Shown: in pieces, positions 41,707-50,262 of the stretch
Layout: every line of letters starts with the position of its first letter
Position numbering within the stretch: the stretch's first letter is position 1
Assembly: GCA_050950425.1 (NCBI GenBank)
Contig: JBMNHO010000002.1
Location: 1,619,602-1,683,601 of the forward strand
Source of the DNA: RGIG529 sp050950425
GTDB taxonomy: Bacteria; Bacillota; Clostridia; Oscillospirales; Oscillospiraceae
Reading direction: 5' to 3'
DNA length: 64,000 nt
Translations under genes and position numbers: made by a program
The notes under the pieces: generated by a model
Database searches by the model: none
Told to the model about the DNA's origin: nothing
The model's input: only the letters and a program-made list of their open reading frames with translations

Positions 41707-42348
41707 ATGATAAAAGGGAAATTTGGCCTGAGCCCTATCGCCACCGCGGTGATCGCCTTTGGCTTTGTGGCGCTCAGACAGCCGACGCCGGTACTGCTTT
41801 TGTGCGGCTTTGCGCTGCTGGCAGAAAAGGACGAGTGGCTGAACCGGCAGACAATACAGGCGCTTTTGCTGACCATCTCGTATTATTTGGCCGAGGTTGT
41901 AACCGGATGGCTATTCGGCGGCATGGCCCGATTTTTTGGATGGGTGAAGCTGTACGGCGCGGCGGACGCGATGAGTACGGCAGGTTCGTTTGTGAATGAC
42001 ATCCTCTATCTTACGCTGATTGTGCTCTCCGTTTTTGCCGCTGTGCGGGTGCTTCGCGGCAAAGATGCGGGGCTGCCTGTTATCGCAAAGATGGCGGCGG
42101 GGAACTTTGCGGCGGCGAAAGAGCCGAGGGCCGGGGCTGCGGCGTCCGCGCAGACGACCCCTTCCGCGCAGGCCACGCCGGCCGGGGAGCATTATGCGTC
42201 TCCGGTGCAGCCATCGGCCCCAACCCAAGTGCCGCCCGCCGCGGTTCCGGATGCGGCTACACCAGCTGCCAGGCTGTGCCCCGCTTGCTCCGCTCCTTTG
42301 CAGGAAGGATCCAGGTTCTGCACCGAGTGCGGCGCAAAGGCAGAATAA
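41707..42348 (+). CDS. Membrane protein with C-terminal zinc ribbon
   Basis: The 213-residue protein has three to four hydrophobic segments (about 8-45, 53-75 and 95-120), an Ala/Pro/Ser-rich linker (about 135-185) and a zinc ribbon at the end (CPACS...FCTECG, about 188-208). Zinc ribbons at the N- or C-terminus mark many proteins in this island. It is the first intact gene behind promoter P1. Only a weak GGGTGG ribosome site is seen. No family is recognised. Confidence 0.7.
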   Translation: MIKGKFGLSPIATAVIAFGFVALRQPTPVLLLCGFALLAEKDEWLNRQTIQALLLTISYYLAEVVTGWLFGGMARFFGWVKLYGAADAMSTAGSFVNDILYLTLIVLSVFAAVRVLRGKDAGLPVIAKMAAGNFAAAKEPRAGAAASAQTTPSAQATPAGEHYASPVQPSAPTQVPPAAVPDAATPAARLCPACSAPLQEGSRFCTECGAKAE

Positions 42349-42375
42349 AATATTTTCAGACAGGAGGGAAACACC

Positions 42376-42840
42376 ATGTATTGTGAAAACTGTGGGAACC
42401 TACTTTTAGACGGGGCAAAGTTTTGCGGAAGCTGCGGTTCGAAAACCGAGCCTGCGCAGCCTGTCCATGCGGCGGCGGAAGGGGCTGACCCGGTGCGCCC
42501 TGCCCCGCCTCCCCCTGCCTATGTGCCTCCGGCACAGGCGGCGCCCTCTTACCAGCAGCCTTATGCGTCGCAGCCACCGGCGTATTTCGAGCAGCCGAAA
42601 AGCGAGCCGCTTCGCATGGGGCAGTACTTGGGGATGCTCCTTTTGATGTTTGTACCCATTTTAGGCATTGTTCTGCTGTTTGTGTGGAGCTTTGGCGCCT
42701 CAGCCAATCAGAACAAAAAGAACCTTGCCCGGGCAATGCTCATCGTCGGCGCGATAGGGATGGTGCTTTCCATTGTGGTTGGAATCGTTTTCTCCAGCAT
42801 CCTCGAAGGGCTGATTGGAAACATAGTCGGCTATTATTAA
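42376..42840 (+). CDS. Zinc-ribbon membrane protein with Pro-rich linker
   Basis: The 154-residue protein starts with a zinc ribbon (CENCG...FCGSCG, residues 3-21), then a Pro/Ala/Gln/Tyr-rich linker (about 27-82) and two transmembrane helices (about 90-113 and 122-147). AGGAGG lies before the ATG, 27 bases after the previous gene. It resembles the other island proteins in build. The function is unknown. Confidence 0.72.
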   Translation: MYCENCGNLLLDGAKFCGSCGSKTEPAQPVHAAAEGADPVRPAPPPPAYVPPAQAAPSYQQPYASQPPAYFEQPKSEPLRMGQYLGMLLLMFVPILGIVLLFVWSFGASANQNKKNLARAMLIVGAIGMVLSIVVGIVFSSILEGLIGNIVGYY

Positions 42841-42993
42841 AAACGGTTATGAGAAGGGGACGACGATCGAAACCGCAGCGGAAGATCACCTTGCCAATGT
42901 CTAGGAACAGGATCGTTTTCAAGCTGTTCGGCTTTGGATTTTATGGATGGATGAAATATGCGATGATCAACAATCAATAAGGAGGATTCAGTT

Positions 42994-43791
42994 ATGAAAA
43001 GAGCAATTGTCCTGATGACAGCCATTGTGCTTCTTATGGCTTTTTCCGGCTGTACTCCAGGCCAAAACAAAACAACCAGCGAGCCAACAGGAGCGGTTAG
43101 CGGTGCCGTCGAAACAGCAGGAGGATCCACCGGCAGTGCCGCTCCAGCGGACGCAAAGACGGTGTCCAAAGCCTATGAGACATATTCGGGCGTAAAAACA
43201 GAGTTTCTTGCTAAGCTGACAGAGGCGCTTGCCCAAAACAGAGAGACGGCCGTGGCGGCCATGTCATTATTATCCTTGGTATCGGTTGAGCTTGATCTCA
43301 TTCCGATTGCCCTTTTGGGCCAAGGAGAACAGGCCATAGCGATTGGATTGGCAATCATGGGGGCAACCGACGTCAAACACGAGGAAAGCGGAGGAAACCA
43401 CTCGATAAGCTACGCGGATAAAAACGGCACATCGTATTTGCTTAGCGTAGCGTATGATGCGGGGGCCGACGCGCTGGTTTGCATCAACACAAAAGACGGC
43501 AAGGAAAATATCTATGCGGAATATCAAAAGACAGGCTACGGGTATGCTGCCCAGTATTACATCGTCAACGAAAAGGGCGAGGGTAGGCTTTACCAGCTTT
43601 CTTTAAGCGGAGAGGATGGCGTGGTGGGCGTTTCCAAGAATGTGGATAAGCCTTCGGCGCTTACCGGCGGCGAATCCGCTGATTTCCCGAAAGCGTGTTC
43701 AGAATGGTATGCGACAACGGGGAAAACGGTTACGGCGTTGCCGCCAAGCGGTGTGGATTTGAACTTTGAATATGTGCCGGCGTCTGCATAA
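42994..43791 (+). CDS. Putative lipoprotein
   Basis: The 265-residue protein has a lipoprotein signal with lipobox FSGC (C20), a Thr/Gly/Ala-rich linker to about residue 50 and a mature domain (about 55-265) of unknown family. AAGGAGG lies before the ATG. It is the last gene of the P1 transcription unit and ends 62 bases before a strong palindromic terminator. It is expected to be membrane-anchored and exposed outside, like the subtilisin-like protease encoded by the opposite unit. Confidence 0.75.
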   Translation: MKRAIVLMTAIVLLMAFSGCTPGQNKTTSEPTGAVSGAVETAGGSTGSAAPADAKTVSKAYETYSGVKTEFLAKLTEALAQNRETAVAAMSLLSLVSVELDLIPIALLGQGEQAIAIGLAIMGATDVKHEESGGNHSISYADKNGTSYLLSVAYDAGADALVCINTKDGKENIYAEYQKTGYGYAAQYYIVNEKGEGRLYQLSLSGEDGVVGVSKNVDKPSALTGGESADFPKACSEWYATTGKTVTALPPSGVDLNFEYVPASA

Positions 43792-43853
43792 TGGGGATAT
43801 GCCGCAAATAAAATGGCCATGCCAAGCGCGGCATTGCTTTTTCCGGGCGCAAA

Positions 43854-43889
43854 CAATAAAACCCTCTTGAATTCAAGAGGGTTTTATTG
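43854..43889. terminator. Palindromic terminator between the two convergent island units
   Basis: The 36-bp perfect palindrome CAATAAAACCCTCTTGAA plus its complement has A- and T-rich ends, and sits where the P1 and P2 transcripts meet. Confidence 0.88.
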
Positions 43890-44073
43890 CAGTCAAATTC
43901 AGCTTGGTTTTAATTGAACGCGCGCAAAAGAGCACAAGCTTCGCTCGGAAGACCCATATAGCCCGCACTTGCCTTGTCCGTCCTAACCATTGAAAGCGCC
44001 GCCCGCCTCGGCAAGCGCAGGTACGCGCTGCCGGCCTTCCCGCTCCAAATGTGACGCTGCAAGCGTCATATAA

Positions 44074-44730
44074 TCAAAGGCTGCGTGCAAGCGCGATGCC
44101 CAGCTTCGCCAGCGCGATCATATCATCGGGCTTGCCGGCGTTCCAGCTGGCGTGTATGACACAGCGGCCGTTTTGTATTGTAATGACGGGCTGTCTGGCG
44201 CCCGCATATGTGGCTGCGTAACGGGAAAGCGCCGTTGCGTTTTCACTCAAAAGGCGCACCGCGTAGACGGCATCGTCGGCATAAGCGTCAAACCCCGTGG
44301 TGTTTTGTACAGGTGCTAGTTTGCTGATGTCCATATCCAGATCCATTCCGAAGCTGCGCAGCATACCGCCCATGGCAGACAAAGACACCCCACGCAACGG
44401 CGGTAGCAGCAGCACCGTTCCCCGGCCTATCGGGGCGCTCCATCGAGTGAACGCCATAAGCCTTTTGTTTTCTCTTACAAATTCATAATGCGAGTCCATG
44501 TGCCAAGACGATCCGTCGGGCAGCGTGCCGCTCAGGCGATACTGAAAATTACATGCCATACCCGGCATGATGGCTTTGGCTTCTTTTTTAGGGGTGTAGG
44601 TGTAACCCGCGGCCATGGCTGCGGCTGCGCGTACGCTATCCGCTTTTTGTCCGCCCTTTACGAGCAAAAACGCCATGCCGCCAAGCACCAGCAGAAACGC
44701 CAGCGGGATGGCAATATCCGTCCAGCTCAT
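44074..44730 (-). CDS. Single-pass membrane protein, unknown
   Basis: The 218-residue protein has one N-terminal transmembrane helix (about 6-24) and a soluble domain (about 35-218) with no recognised family. It contains WHMDSHYEFVRENKRLMAFT in the middle and a C-terminal MIALAKLGIALARSL helix. Its ATG overlaps the stop of the upstream gene as ATGA, so translation is coupled. It is the last gene of the P2 unit. A 183-base gap (43890-44073) beyond it holds nothing I can identify apart from the palindromic terminator. Confidence 0.65.
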   Translation of the reverse strand: MSWTDIAIPLAFLLVLGGMAFLLVKGGQKADSVRAAAAMAAGYTYTPKKEAKAIMPGMACNFQYRLSGTLPDGSSWHMDSHYEFVRENKRLMAFTRWSAPIGRGTVLLLPPLRGVSLSAMGGMLRSFGMDLDMDISKLAPVQNTTGFDAYADDAVYAVRLLSENATALSRYAATYAGARQPVITIQNGRCVIHASWNAGKPDDMIALAKLGIALARSL

Positions 44731-45137
44731 ATCGCACCTACCTTTGACCGTTCGGAGGTTGCGTTGGCGACAAGCATAATGGACTTGGGGCCGTTATCGA
44801 TGATCGCTCCCTGGTTAAGGGGTCCCCCTTTGATCCGTGTCACATCCCGTTCGTGAAGGGGTTTCCCCATGGCGGGAGCTGAGGAATTGCCCTGCGGCGT
44901 AAAGCGGATGCTGTTCAGCATCCCCTGCAGCTCCTTGTTGTTTTTATGGTCGGCTCCCGCAATCCCGATCTCAAGTTTTTTGCCGTCGGTTGCTGCAATG
45001 TATTTCGTTTGGCAGGATCCTGAGTATGTATATGCCGTGATATAAAAGGTCAAACCAGACAGCTCCATTTCCTCCGGGGTCGTGCCGTCGTAATCCGCGG
45101 CCAAAGCAAACGCCCTTTTCATGCCGGAAACAAACAT
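44727..45137 (-). CDS. Hypothetical protein
   Basis: The 136-residue protein has no signal peptide and no family I recognise. It contains ELSGLTFYITAYTYSGSC and KLEIGIAGADHKNN, a beta-rich pattern, then LQGMLNSIRFTP. Start 45137 follows AGGAGG by 8 bases; the frame extends to 45218 without a site. It overlaps the following gene by 4 bases. Members of this island often carry a zinc ribbon and membrane helix before such domains, and this one lacks them. The 235 bases upstream hold no gene. Confidence 0.6.
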   Translation of the reverse strand: MFVSGMKRAFALAADYDGTTPEEMELSGLTFYITAYTYSGSCQTKYIAATDGKKLEIGIAGADHKNNKELQGMLNSIRFTPQGNSSAPAMGKPLHERDVTRIKGGPLNQGAIIDNGPKSIMLVANATSERSKVGAI

Positions 45138-45372
45138 GTTGCAAGCCTCCTGAAATATTTTATGACTGTCCCAGAACCCGCGTGAATCGACGCGGTGAAA
45201 AAACCGCAGCCTGCACACGGTCTGTTATTTTGTTTAAGATGCCGGACGGAAACACAACTCGAAGCAAAGAAAATTGTCGCTGTGTTCCAGCAAAACAATC
45301 GCCAAACCAATCGATTGATCCCGTGCATTTGGTCTCCCTTCTGACATGTGATTTTACTGGGCATATTCTGTG

Positions 45373-47818
45373 TTATTGGGGGAGCTCTTCAACCTTGAGC
45401 ATTTCAAAATCGACCTTGGTCGGGGGGCCGAGATATACGTCGATCGGATCGGAATCGGAGTCCTCCGCCGTTACCGTTGCATGCCAGTCATAAGTGAGCG
45501 TACCCTTGGCCGTCATTGGCATGCTGTCAAAATCAAATGTGATCGTGGTATTATCCCCCATCCACCAGTTGAATGCAAAAAAATCGGCCGGCTCGTTGCG
45601 GTCAATGCCGACAAATACGCCGGTTATCTCGTCATAGCTGCCGGTCAATACGGTGCCAAGCGCATTGAAGAATGTGATCGTCATTTCCCCGTCTCCGGTA
45701 TCCTGAACCTGCGCACGCCAGTCTGTAAGCGGCTCCGGACCATCGCCGCTATCCCAAACACCCTTCACCTCATAGATACCTGAAACAGACTCGTAAATTT
45801 TAAGCGTCATAAAGGCGCAACCTTCGGTATCCGTTCTGACAACCCTTACAAAAACCGAATCATCCTCAATCGTGAGATTCCAAACGGCCTCCTCGCCGAC
45901 CTGAACAGCTTGCACCGTATCTTCCTCAATGCTGCATTTGCCTGTGACCTCGATTTTCAAAGATACGTTTGATCCCTCCGCATCAGGCACGCTGGCCCTA
46001 ACGGTATACTCTCTGAAGCCAGTCTCCGCATAGAGATCCACTGTGCTCTTGTCCAACAGCTCCTGCATCGTGTAGGGGCTGTTGTTTTCCTTGGACCGCA
46101 GGTCGTTGATTGCCTGCAATACCGCCTGATCGACACGCAGCACGCCAGCGCCCATTCCTTCCGGAATAGGTATGGATTGCTCTCCTGTTGTGACTCCGGG
46201 GGCGGCGGTTTTTTACCAGCAGATCCTTTATTTCTTCGGCATTCAGCTTGGGATTTATGGATTGCAACAACGCAATCGCTGAGGTGACCTGCGGCGCGGA
46301 AAAGCTTGTGCCGCTCGCTTTGACCGGCTGTCCGTTTTCATCCGTGCCTACGACCATCTCAACACCCGGCGCGGACAGGGTCAATTCCGCATCGCCTGTT
46401 GCGAAGCTTGAAAACTCCGCGCGTGACCCGTCGTTGTTGATCGCGCCGACCGTAACCACGTTCGGCAGCTTGATGCCCGCCGGGCAATCGTTTTTTCCGT
46501 TGAGCCCCCCTTTGCTCTTGTCCGCATTGCCGGTGTTGCCGGCACTTGCCACAAAAACGACATTCGGGTTTGTTTCCTGCATTTTTTTAAAAAATTTCTC
46601 GTAGGCCTTCACAATGTACTCGTAATTATCGTTTTGCGGTTTGAAGTTGAAGGAACAGTTGATCACTGTGGCCCCTTCGTCCACCATTTTCTTTAAATAA
46701 ACCAAAGTTTTATCGGTATAGGCTACGCCGGTTGCCGGAACCGTAATCTGCGTCAGGTCCTGCGTGTCGGCTTGCGTGGCGGTGTAATGCGGATTGACGT
46801 CAAAGACATTTTTCGAATGGATGTGAAGGTTCTCTTCCAGCACACCGGCCACACCGACCATACCGCCATTTTTAGAATCCGCGCCGATCACGTGCGCGAC
46901 CATGGTACCGTGTGTAAACCCACCGTCGATGATCTGGCTGTCTTCCTTGGCTGGGTCATTTGTGGTATCGCCGGACAGCTTGGTTTTACCGTCAAATTCG
47001 CTCGACCCGGTATAAAAGGCTTCATCCAGCACCCCGACAGTTACCTTGTTCAGAGGCACCCCGCTGCCTTTGAGTATCTTCCACGCGTTTTCCATGCCGA
47101 TGACGTTATAATGCGAATTCGCGGGATCCTTGTACGCGGGATCATTGAGGGGAGAACATGGTTCTCCCGCCATATCCGAACCGTAAGCAGGCATGTTAGG
47201 GAAAGCAAGCTCAACGCCCTCCAGTTCAAAAACAGCGTCCAGAGTGGCGTTGAGCTCAGATTCGGTTTTGTCGCCGGTCTCAATTTGATATAGGTTAATA
47301 AATTCCAATTCCCCGACAACGGTGCCGCCCATCTGCTCAACGACTTTCTGGGCCGTGCCTTTGTCCACATCGTCTTTAAACACAACGATGACCTGGTCGG
47401 TTGGCACATAGCCCCATTTTTCCGTTTTGATGACAGAGGCGGGGTTTACCTCTTGGTATGTCGCAAGCCCTTTTTGCGCCGAACCTCCGGAAAAAAGATG
47501 CGATCCATTTATAAACTGGAATATGTTGACGCACAGCCCTGCCACAAGCGCGATGATCAGTATGATCAACAAAACAGTCCGTCCATTCGATTTTTTCACC
47601 ACGCCGCCGTGTGCGGGGGGCTGGTTTACCGTCTGCCGGGGGGGAGGAAACGGCTCTTGGCGGGGCTGTTGGGATGGCGGACTTGATGGCGGCTGCGGAG
47701 GCCCGCCCTGTTGGCCATTTCCCTCCGCATCAATGGTTTTTCTTTTGATATCGGAGCCACACTTCCGGCAAAACTTAGCGCTGTCTTTGACTTCCGATCC
47801 GCAATGTCTGCAAAACAT
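45373..47818 (-). pseudogene. Membrane-tethered S8 (subtilisin-like) serine protease with N-terminal zinc ribbon, frameshifted
   Basis: Two overlapping frames make one product of about 815 residues. In order: zinc ribbon CRHCG...FCRKCG (3-21), a Pro/Gln-rich linker, one transmembrane helix (about 80-102), an I9-like propeptide (about 140-205) and the S8 domain. The catalytic residues are Asp in VGVLDEAF, His in FTHGTMVAH, Asn in SAGNTG and Ser in ASGTSFSAP. A beta-rich C-terminal region of about 240 residues follows. The frame breaks at a run of six T on the plus strand (46209-46214); one base fewer rejoins EEIKDLLVK to TAAPGVTTG. Either the gene is newly inactivated or this is a sequence error. 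The protease would face outside. Confidence 0.8.
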
Positions 47819-47845
47819 AGCAATCCCTCCTGATAACGCGTTCGC

Positions 47846-48550
47846 TTATCTTTTCTTCAAATCGATGGTTACGCGGCTTTGCAAGTTGTAATCGCCAACA
47901 ACTGCCACCCATGTATTGTCATAGGTGCCGCGTGGCAGTCCGTTTTCGGTGATCGGAATTTCGATATAGCCGGGCTGAATGGTGTCGTTGACCTCTATGG
48001 CGGGGTTGAGATAGAAATTGTCGAGGTCGAGGTATAGCCTCAGCGTATTTCCGCTTACCTCACCCGTATGAAGCTGTGGCTCGAGAGCCAGAGAATCGGC
48101 GAATGACTCGCCGTTTATGTAGCCCTCATACGGCATGATATCGCACTCGAACTGCTTTCCGGGATAGATTTCCATCCAAAGAAAAATCTCTTCCATACCG
48201 ATTGGCTCCCATGAACCTTCGTCCTCGATGGAGTAGTAGCGGTGGAAGGTCATATCCCATATGCCGCTCACATTAAGCGTCTGCGGGGCCGTTGGCTGCG
48301 CGGGGGTTTGAATTGGCGCAGTCTCATCAACCTTCGGCGAAGACGATGTTTCCGCAGGAGACTCGGCCGGAGCAGTGTGTTCCATATGCTGGCTTTCCGT
48401 TGCGCCGGGATCATCCTTTTTAAGCCGGGGAGGGCGGCCTACGAAGCTTTTTACCAAGCCCGCCAAGCCCAAACCCCATACCACAAGCACCAATACCAAA
48501 AGCAAGATCACGATTCCGTTTCGCTTCTTGGGGTTGTTCATGTCATTCAC
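47846..48550 (-). CDS. Membrane-anchored protein, unknown
   Basis: The 234-residue protein has a short basic N-terminus, one transmembrane helix (about 12-37), a Pro/Ser/Thr/Glu-rich linker (about 40-92) and an extracellular beta-rich domain (about 93-234) starting LNVSGIWDMTFHRYYS. That opening recalls lipocalin-like or ligand-binding domains of bacterial surface proteins, but it is not a firm match. The start may be GTG 48550 or ATG 48541; the latter has AGGTG 6 bases upstream. It lies 27 bases upstream of the protease gene on the same strand. Confidence 0.7.
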   Translation of the reverse strand: MNDMNNPKKRNGIVILLLVLVLVVWGLGLAGLVKSFVGRPPRLKKDDPGATESQHMEHTAPAESPAETSSSPKVDETAPIQTPAQPTAPQTLNVSGIWDMTFHRYYSIEDEGSWEPIGMEEIFLWMEIYPGKQFECDIMPYEGYINGESFADSLALEPQLHTGEVSGNTLRLYLDLDNFYLNPAIEVNDTIQPGYIEIPITENGLPRGTYDNTWVAVVGDYNLQSRVTIDLKKR

Positions 48551-48615
48551 CTACAATTCCTTAGTTTTCTGGTGCGCCCGCATTTGTTTGGTCGTATGAG
48601 CAAGGCGTGGGAGCG

Positions 48616-49251
48616 CTATTTTTTGTAATTCAGCGTTTTTCCAAAAAGATCTACCAGCGTTTTTTTGATTGCGCTGTTGTGAGAAAACGTATGGGAAAAC
48701 TCGATTTTCTTTCCGTCAAAGAGTGCAATGGAAAGCTTACCCTGACGACTGGAGGTTCCGCCGTCAACGTCTATGTCGGTTGACTCGCATCGAAAAACAA
48801 GCTTTTTGATGTCCGTGTATTGAATTGTGAAGTTTGTAGAATCTTCGGCGAGAATATGCCCCGGTGTCATGGAATAGTACTTTGTGTGATAATTTGCCCA
48901 GTGCTGCATCATTGCCACGCTGCCTTTAAAAAAGCCCTTACCTTGCGCCTTTAGTTCGCTCGAGATTCTAGCGTTTTCCTCCTTTTGACGCTGCGCGGAG
49001 AGGTGAGCGACAATCAATTTGTCCTTCATAAAGACCAAGTAGCAGGCTTTTCGTTTGAAAAACGATTCCTTGCGCTGCGCTGCGAGGACCAATACAATCT
49101 CTCCGTTGCCGCCGGGCGGGCTGGCCGGCGCCGGCTTTGACGGGATATATTCTGCAGCGAAGTTGGCAGAAGGCTGGGGGATAGGGGTTCCGCATTCAGC
49201 GCAAAACTTACTTCCCGGCTCGTGCCGGGCGCCACATTGTTCGCAATACAT
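48616..49251 (-). CDS. Zinc-ribbon protein with PH-like domain
   Basis: The 211-residue protein starts with a zinc ribbon (CEQCG...FCAECG, residues 3-21), a Pro-rich linker and a soluble domain (about 50-211). Its alternating strands and the end FSHTFSHNSAIKKTLVDLFGKTL suggest a PH/GRAM-like fold, which is my inference. The start at 49251 has AAAGGAG 7 bases upstream; the frame runs on upstream without a site. It lies in the P2 unit. Confidence 0.72.
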   Translation of the reverse strand: MYCEQCGARHEPGSKFCAECGTPIPQPSANFAAEYIPSKPAPASPPGGNGEIVLVLAAQRKESFFKRKACYLVFMKDKLIVAHLSAQRQKEENARISSELKAQGKGFFKGSVAMMQHWANYHTKYYSMTPGHILAEDSTNFTIQYTDIKKLVFRCESTDIDVDGGTSSRQGKLSIALFDGKKIEFSHTFSHNSAIKKTLVDLFGKTLNYKK

Positions 49252-49264
49252 ATTGCTGCTCCTT

Positions 49265-49521
49265 TCAAAAGTCAAGTGGCGATAACCGCCCGATCCTGTA
49301 TTCTGACAATGCTTTTTCGGTGGGACGTTCCGCCAACATGATGTTACACACGCTTTGGTCGGATGTCGGTTCCCTTCTCGGTTCCGGTTCCCGCTCTGCC
49401 GATTCTGAAACAGGGTCGACTTTTTCCGTTTCCTTGGGTTTGGGTTCGCCGCAAGCGCAAAAACAGAAAACACGACTCCAACCAGAAATACGGCCGGGAA
49501 ACATAGAGCCGGTGTTGTCAT
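49265..49521 (-). pseudogene. Decayed lipoprotein gene
   Basis: From ATG 49521 one frame gives a hydrophobic signal (FPAVFLVGVVFSVFALA). The adjacent frame continues with CGEPKPKETEKVDPVSES, a typical post-lipobox linker, to a stop at 49265. Joining them needs one inserted base near 49450-49465. No ribosome site is seen at 49521. The mature part is only about 70 residues, so the gene is probably truncated as well. Confidence 0.4.
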
Positions 49522-49564
49522 GCGTGTTTTTAAAAAAGCGGGGCTTCGTGTTGGAACCTTCCCA

Positions 49565-50095
49565 TTAAACCAACAATGTCGGTGTAATCCCTGTCTCAAA
49601 GCGAAATCGTTCACAGATTTTCTCCATGGAAGCCGGATCGATTGCCGGGCGCAGAAGCCGTATGTTCCACATCCATTTTTCTTTATCATAGGTAAAGGAG
49701 ATGAAGTCCTCTCCGATCTCCACGGCTTTTAGCCGAATACTGTCCTGGTTGAACTTAATGATTTTCGTATCCAAGAGAATACCGAAATAAGAGACGGTTG
49801 CGCCAATGCTTTCCCGTTCCTCCGGCTGGGCGCCTTCGCTGGCTAGATCGCTGATAACGGCAGTGCGGATGTGCAGGATTGGGTTTTCCGCAATGAGGCG
49901 CGCAATTTTCAGCTTTCCAAGTTCTCGCACCCAGAGCCCTGCCGCAATTCCGCCCGCAATGATGATGACAGCAAGCAGCACCTGCGTCTGTGTTTCGGAT
50001 ACCGCTTTGCCAAAAATGAGAAGCACAGCGCCAGCCAGTATAATAAAACCGGTAAAGGCTCTGAATACAAAACATCTTCTTTTGATTGTTTTCAA
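49565..50095 (-). CDS. Small membrane protein, first gene behind promoter P2
   Basis: The 176-residue protein has two transmembrane helices (about 8-27 and 36-53) and a soluble domain (about 60-176) with KLKIARLIAENP and IKFNQDSIRLKAVEIGEDFISFTYD. I recognise no family. The start is TTG 50095, with AGGAGGGG 5-6 bases upstream; an ATG 9 bases earlier is in another frame. A decayed copy of its first 35 codons lies behind promoter P1. Confidence 0.65.
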   Translation of the reverse strand: MKTIKRRCFVFRAFTGFIILAGAVLLIFGKAVSETQTQVLLAVIIIAGGIAAGLWVRELGKLKIARLIAENPILHIRTAVISDLASEGAQPEERESIGATVSYFGILLDTKIIKFNQDSIRLKAVEIGEDFISFTYDKEKWMWNIRLLRPAIDPASMEKICERFRFETGITPTLLV

Positions 50096-50137
50096 ACATA
50101 CCCCTCCTTTTCAGGCAGAGTTGCATTCTTCAATAAC

Positions 50138-50181
50138 AGCATAGCTAAAACGCAAATATAAAAAACCACCCGACCGGGTAG
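50138..50181 (-). promoter_or_regulatory. Island promoter P2 with palindromic activator site
   Basis: On the minus strand ACTACCCG-GT-CGGGTGGT is centred at 50172.5 and TATGCT (-10) lies at 50143-50138. With the start near 50131 the centre is at about -41.5. The two centre bases differ from P1 while the arms are kept, supporting a protein-binding site. It drives the minus-strand genes from 50095 down to 44074. Confidence 0.65.
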
Positions 50182-50187
50182 TTTGTA

Positions 50188-50220
50188 TAAAAAAGACCCC
50201 TACCTTTTTCGGGTAGGGGC
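50188..50220 (-). terminator. Terminator in the right inverted repeat
   Basis: On the minus strand CCCCTACC and GGTAGGGG flank a short loop and are followed by TCTTTTTTAT. It would stop minus-strand transcripts arriving from the metal genes before they enter the island. Confidence 0.8.
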
Positions 50221-50242
50221 CAAACATCCGCGAAATTCAGAG

Positions 50243-50262
50243 GAATGCCCTTGAAAAACCTG
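50243..50262 (+). repeat. Direct repeat DR2 (pairs with 41384-41403)
   Basis: AATGCCCTTGAAAAACCTGT matches DR1 in 19 of 20 positions and has the same orientation. It lies 22 bases outside the right inverted repeat, whereas DR1 lies 7 bases outside the left one. Confidence 0.75.

Larger units (their letters stand above)
50130..50220 (-). repeat. Inverted repeat, right copy (pairs with 41411-41502)
   Basis: Read on the minus strand this stretch aligns with the left copy through terminator stem, T-run, ACCCG-N2-CGGGT palindrome, T-run and GCTATGCTGTT-N-TTGA. The terminator part is almost identical; the rest has scattered substitutions and small indels. Confidence 0.85.

Noticed and set aside
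45119..45364. Minus-strand frame upstream of the 44727-45137 gene
   Set aside because: Cys-rich by chance, no ribosome site, and in a different frame from the supported gene.
46205..46218. A AAA AAC heptamer at the protease frame break as a programmed -1 frameshift site
   Set aside because: The heptamer is in the right phase for -1 slippage, but the continuing protease frame is +1 relative to the first, so -1 slippage would not reach it.
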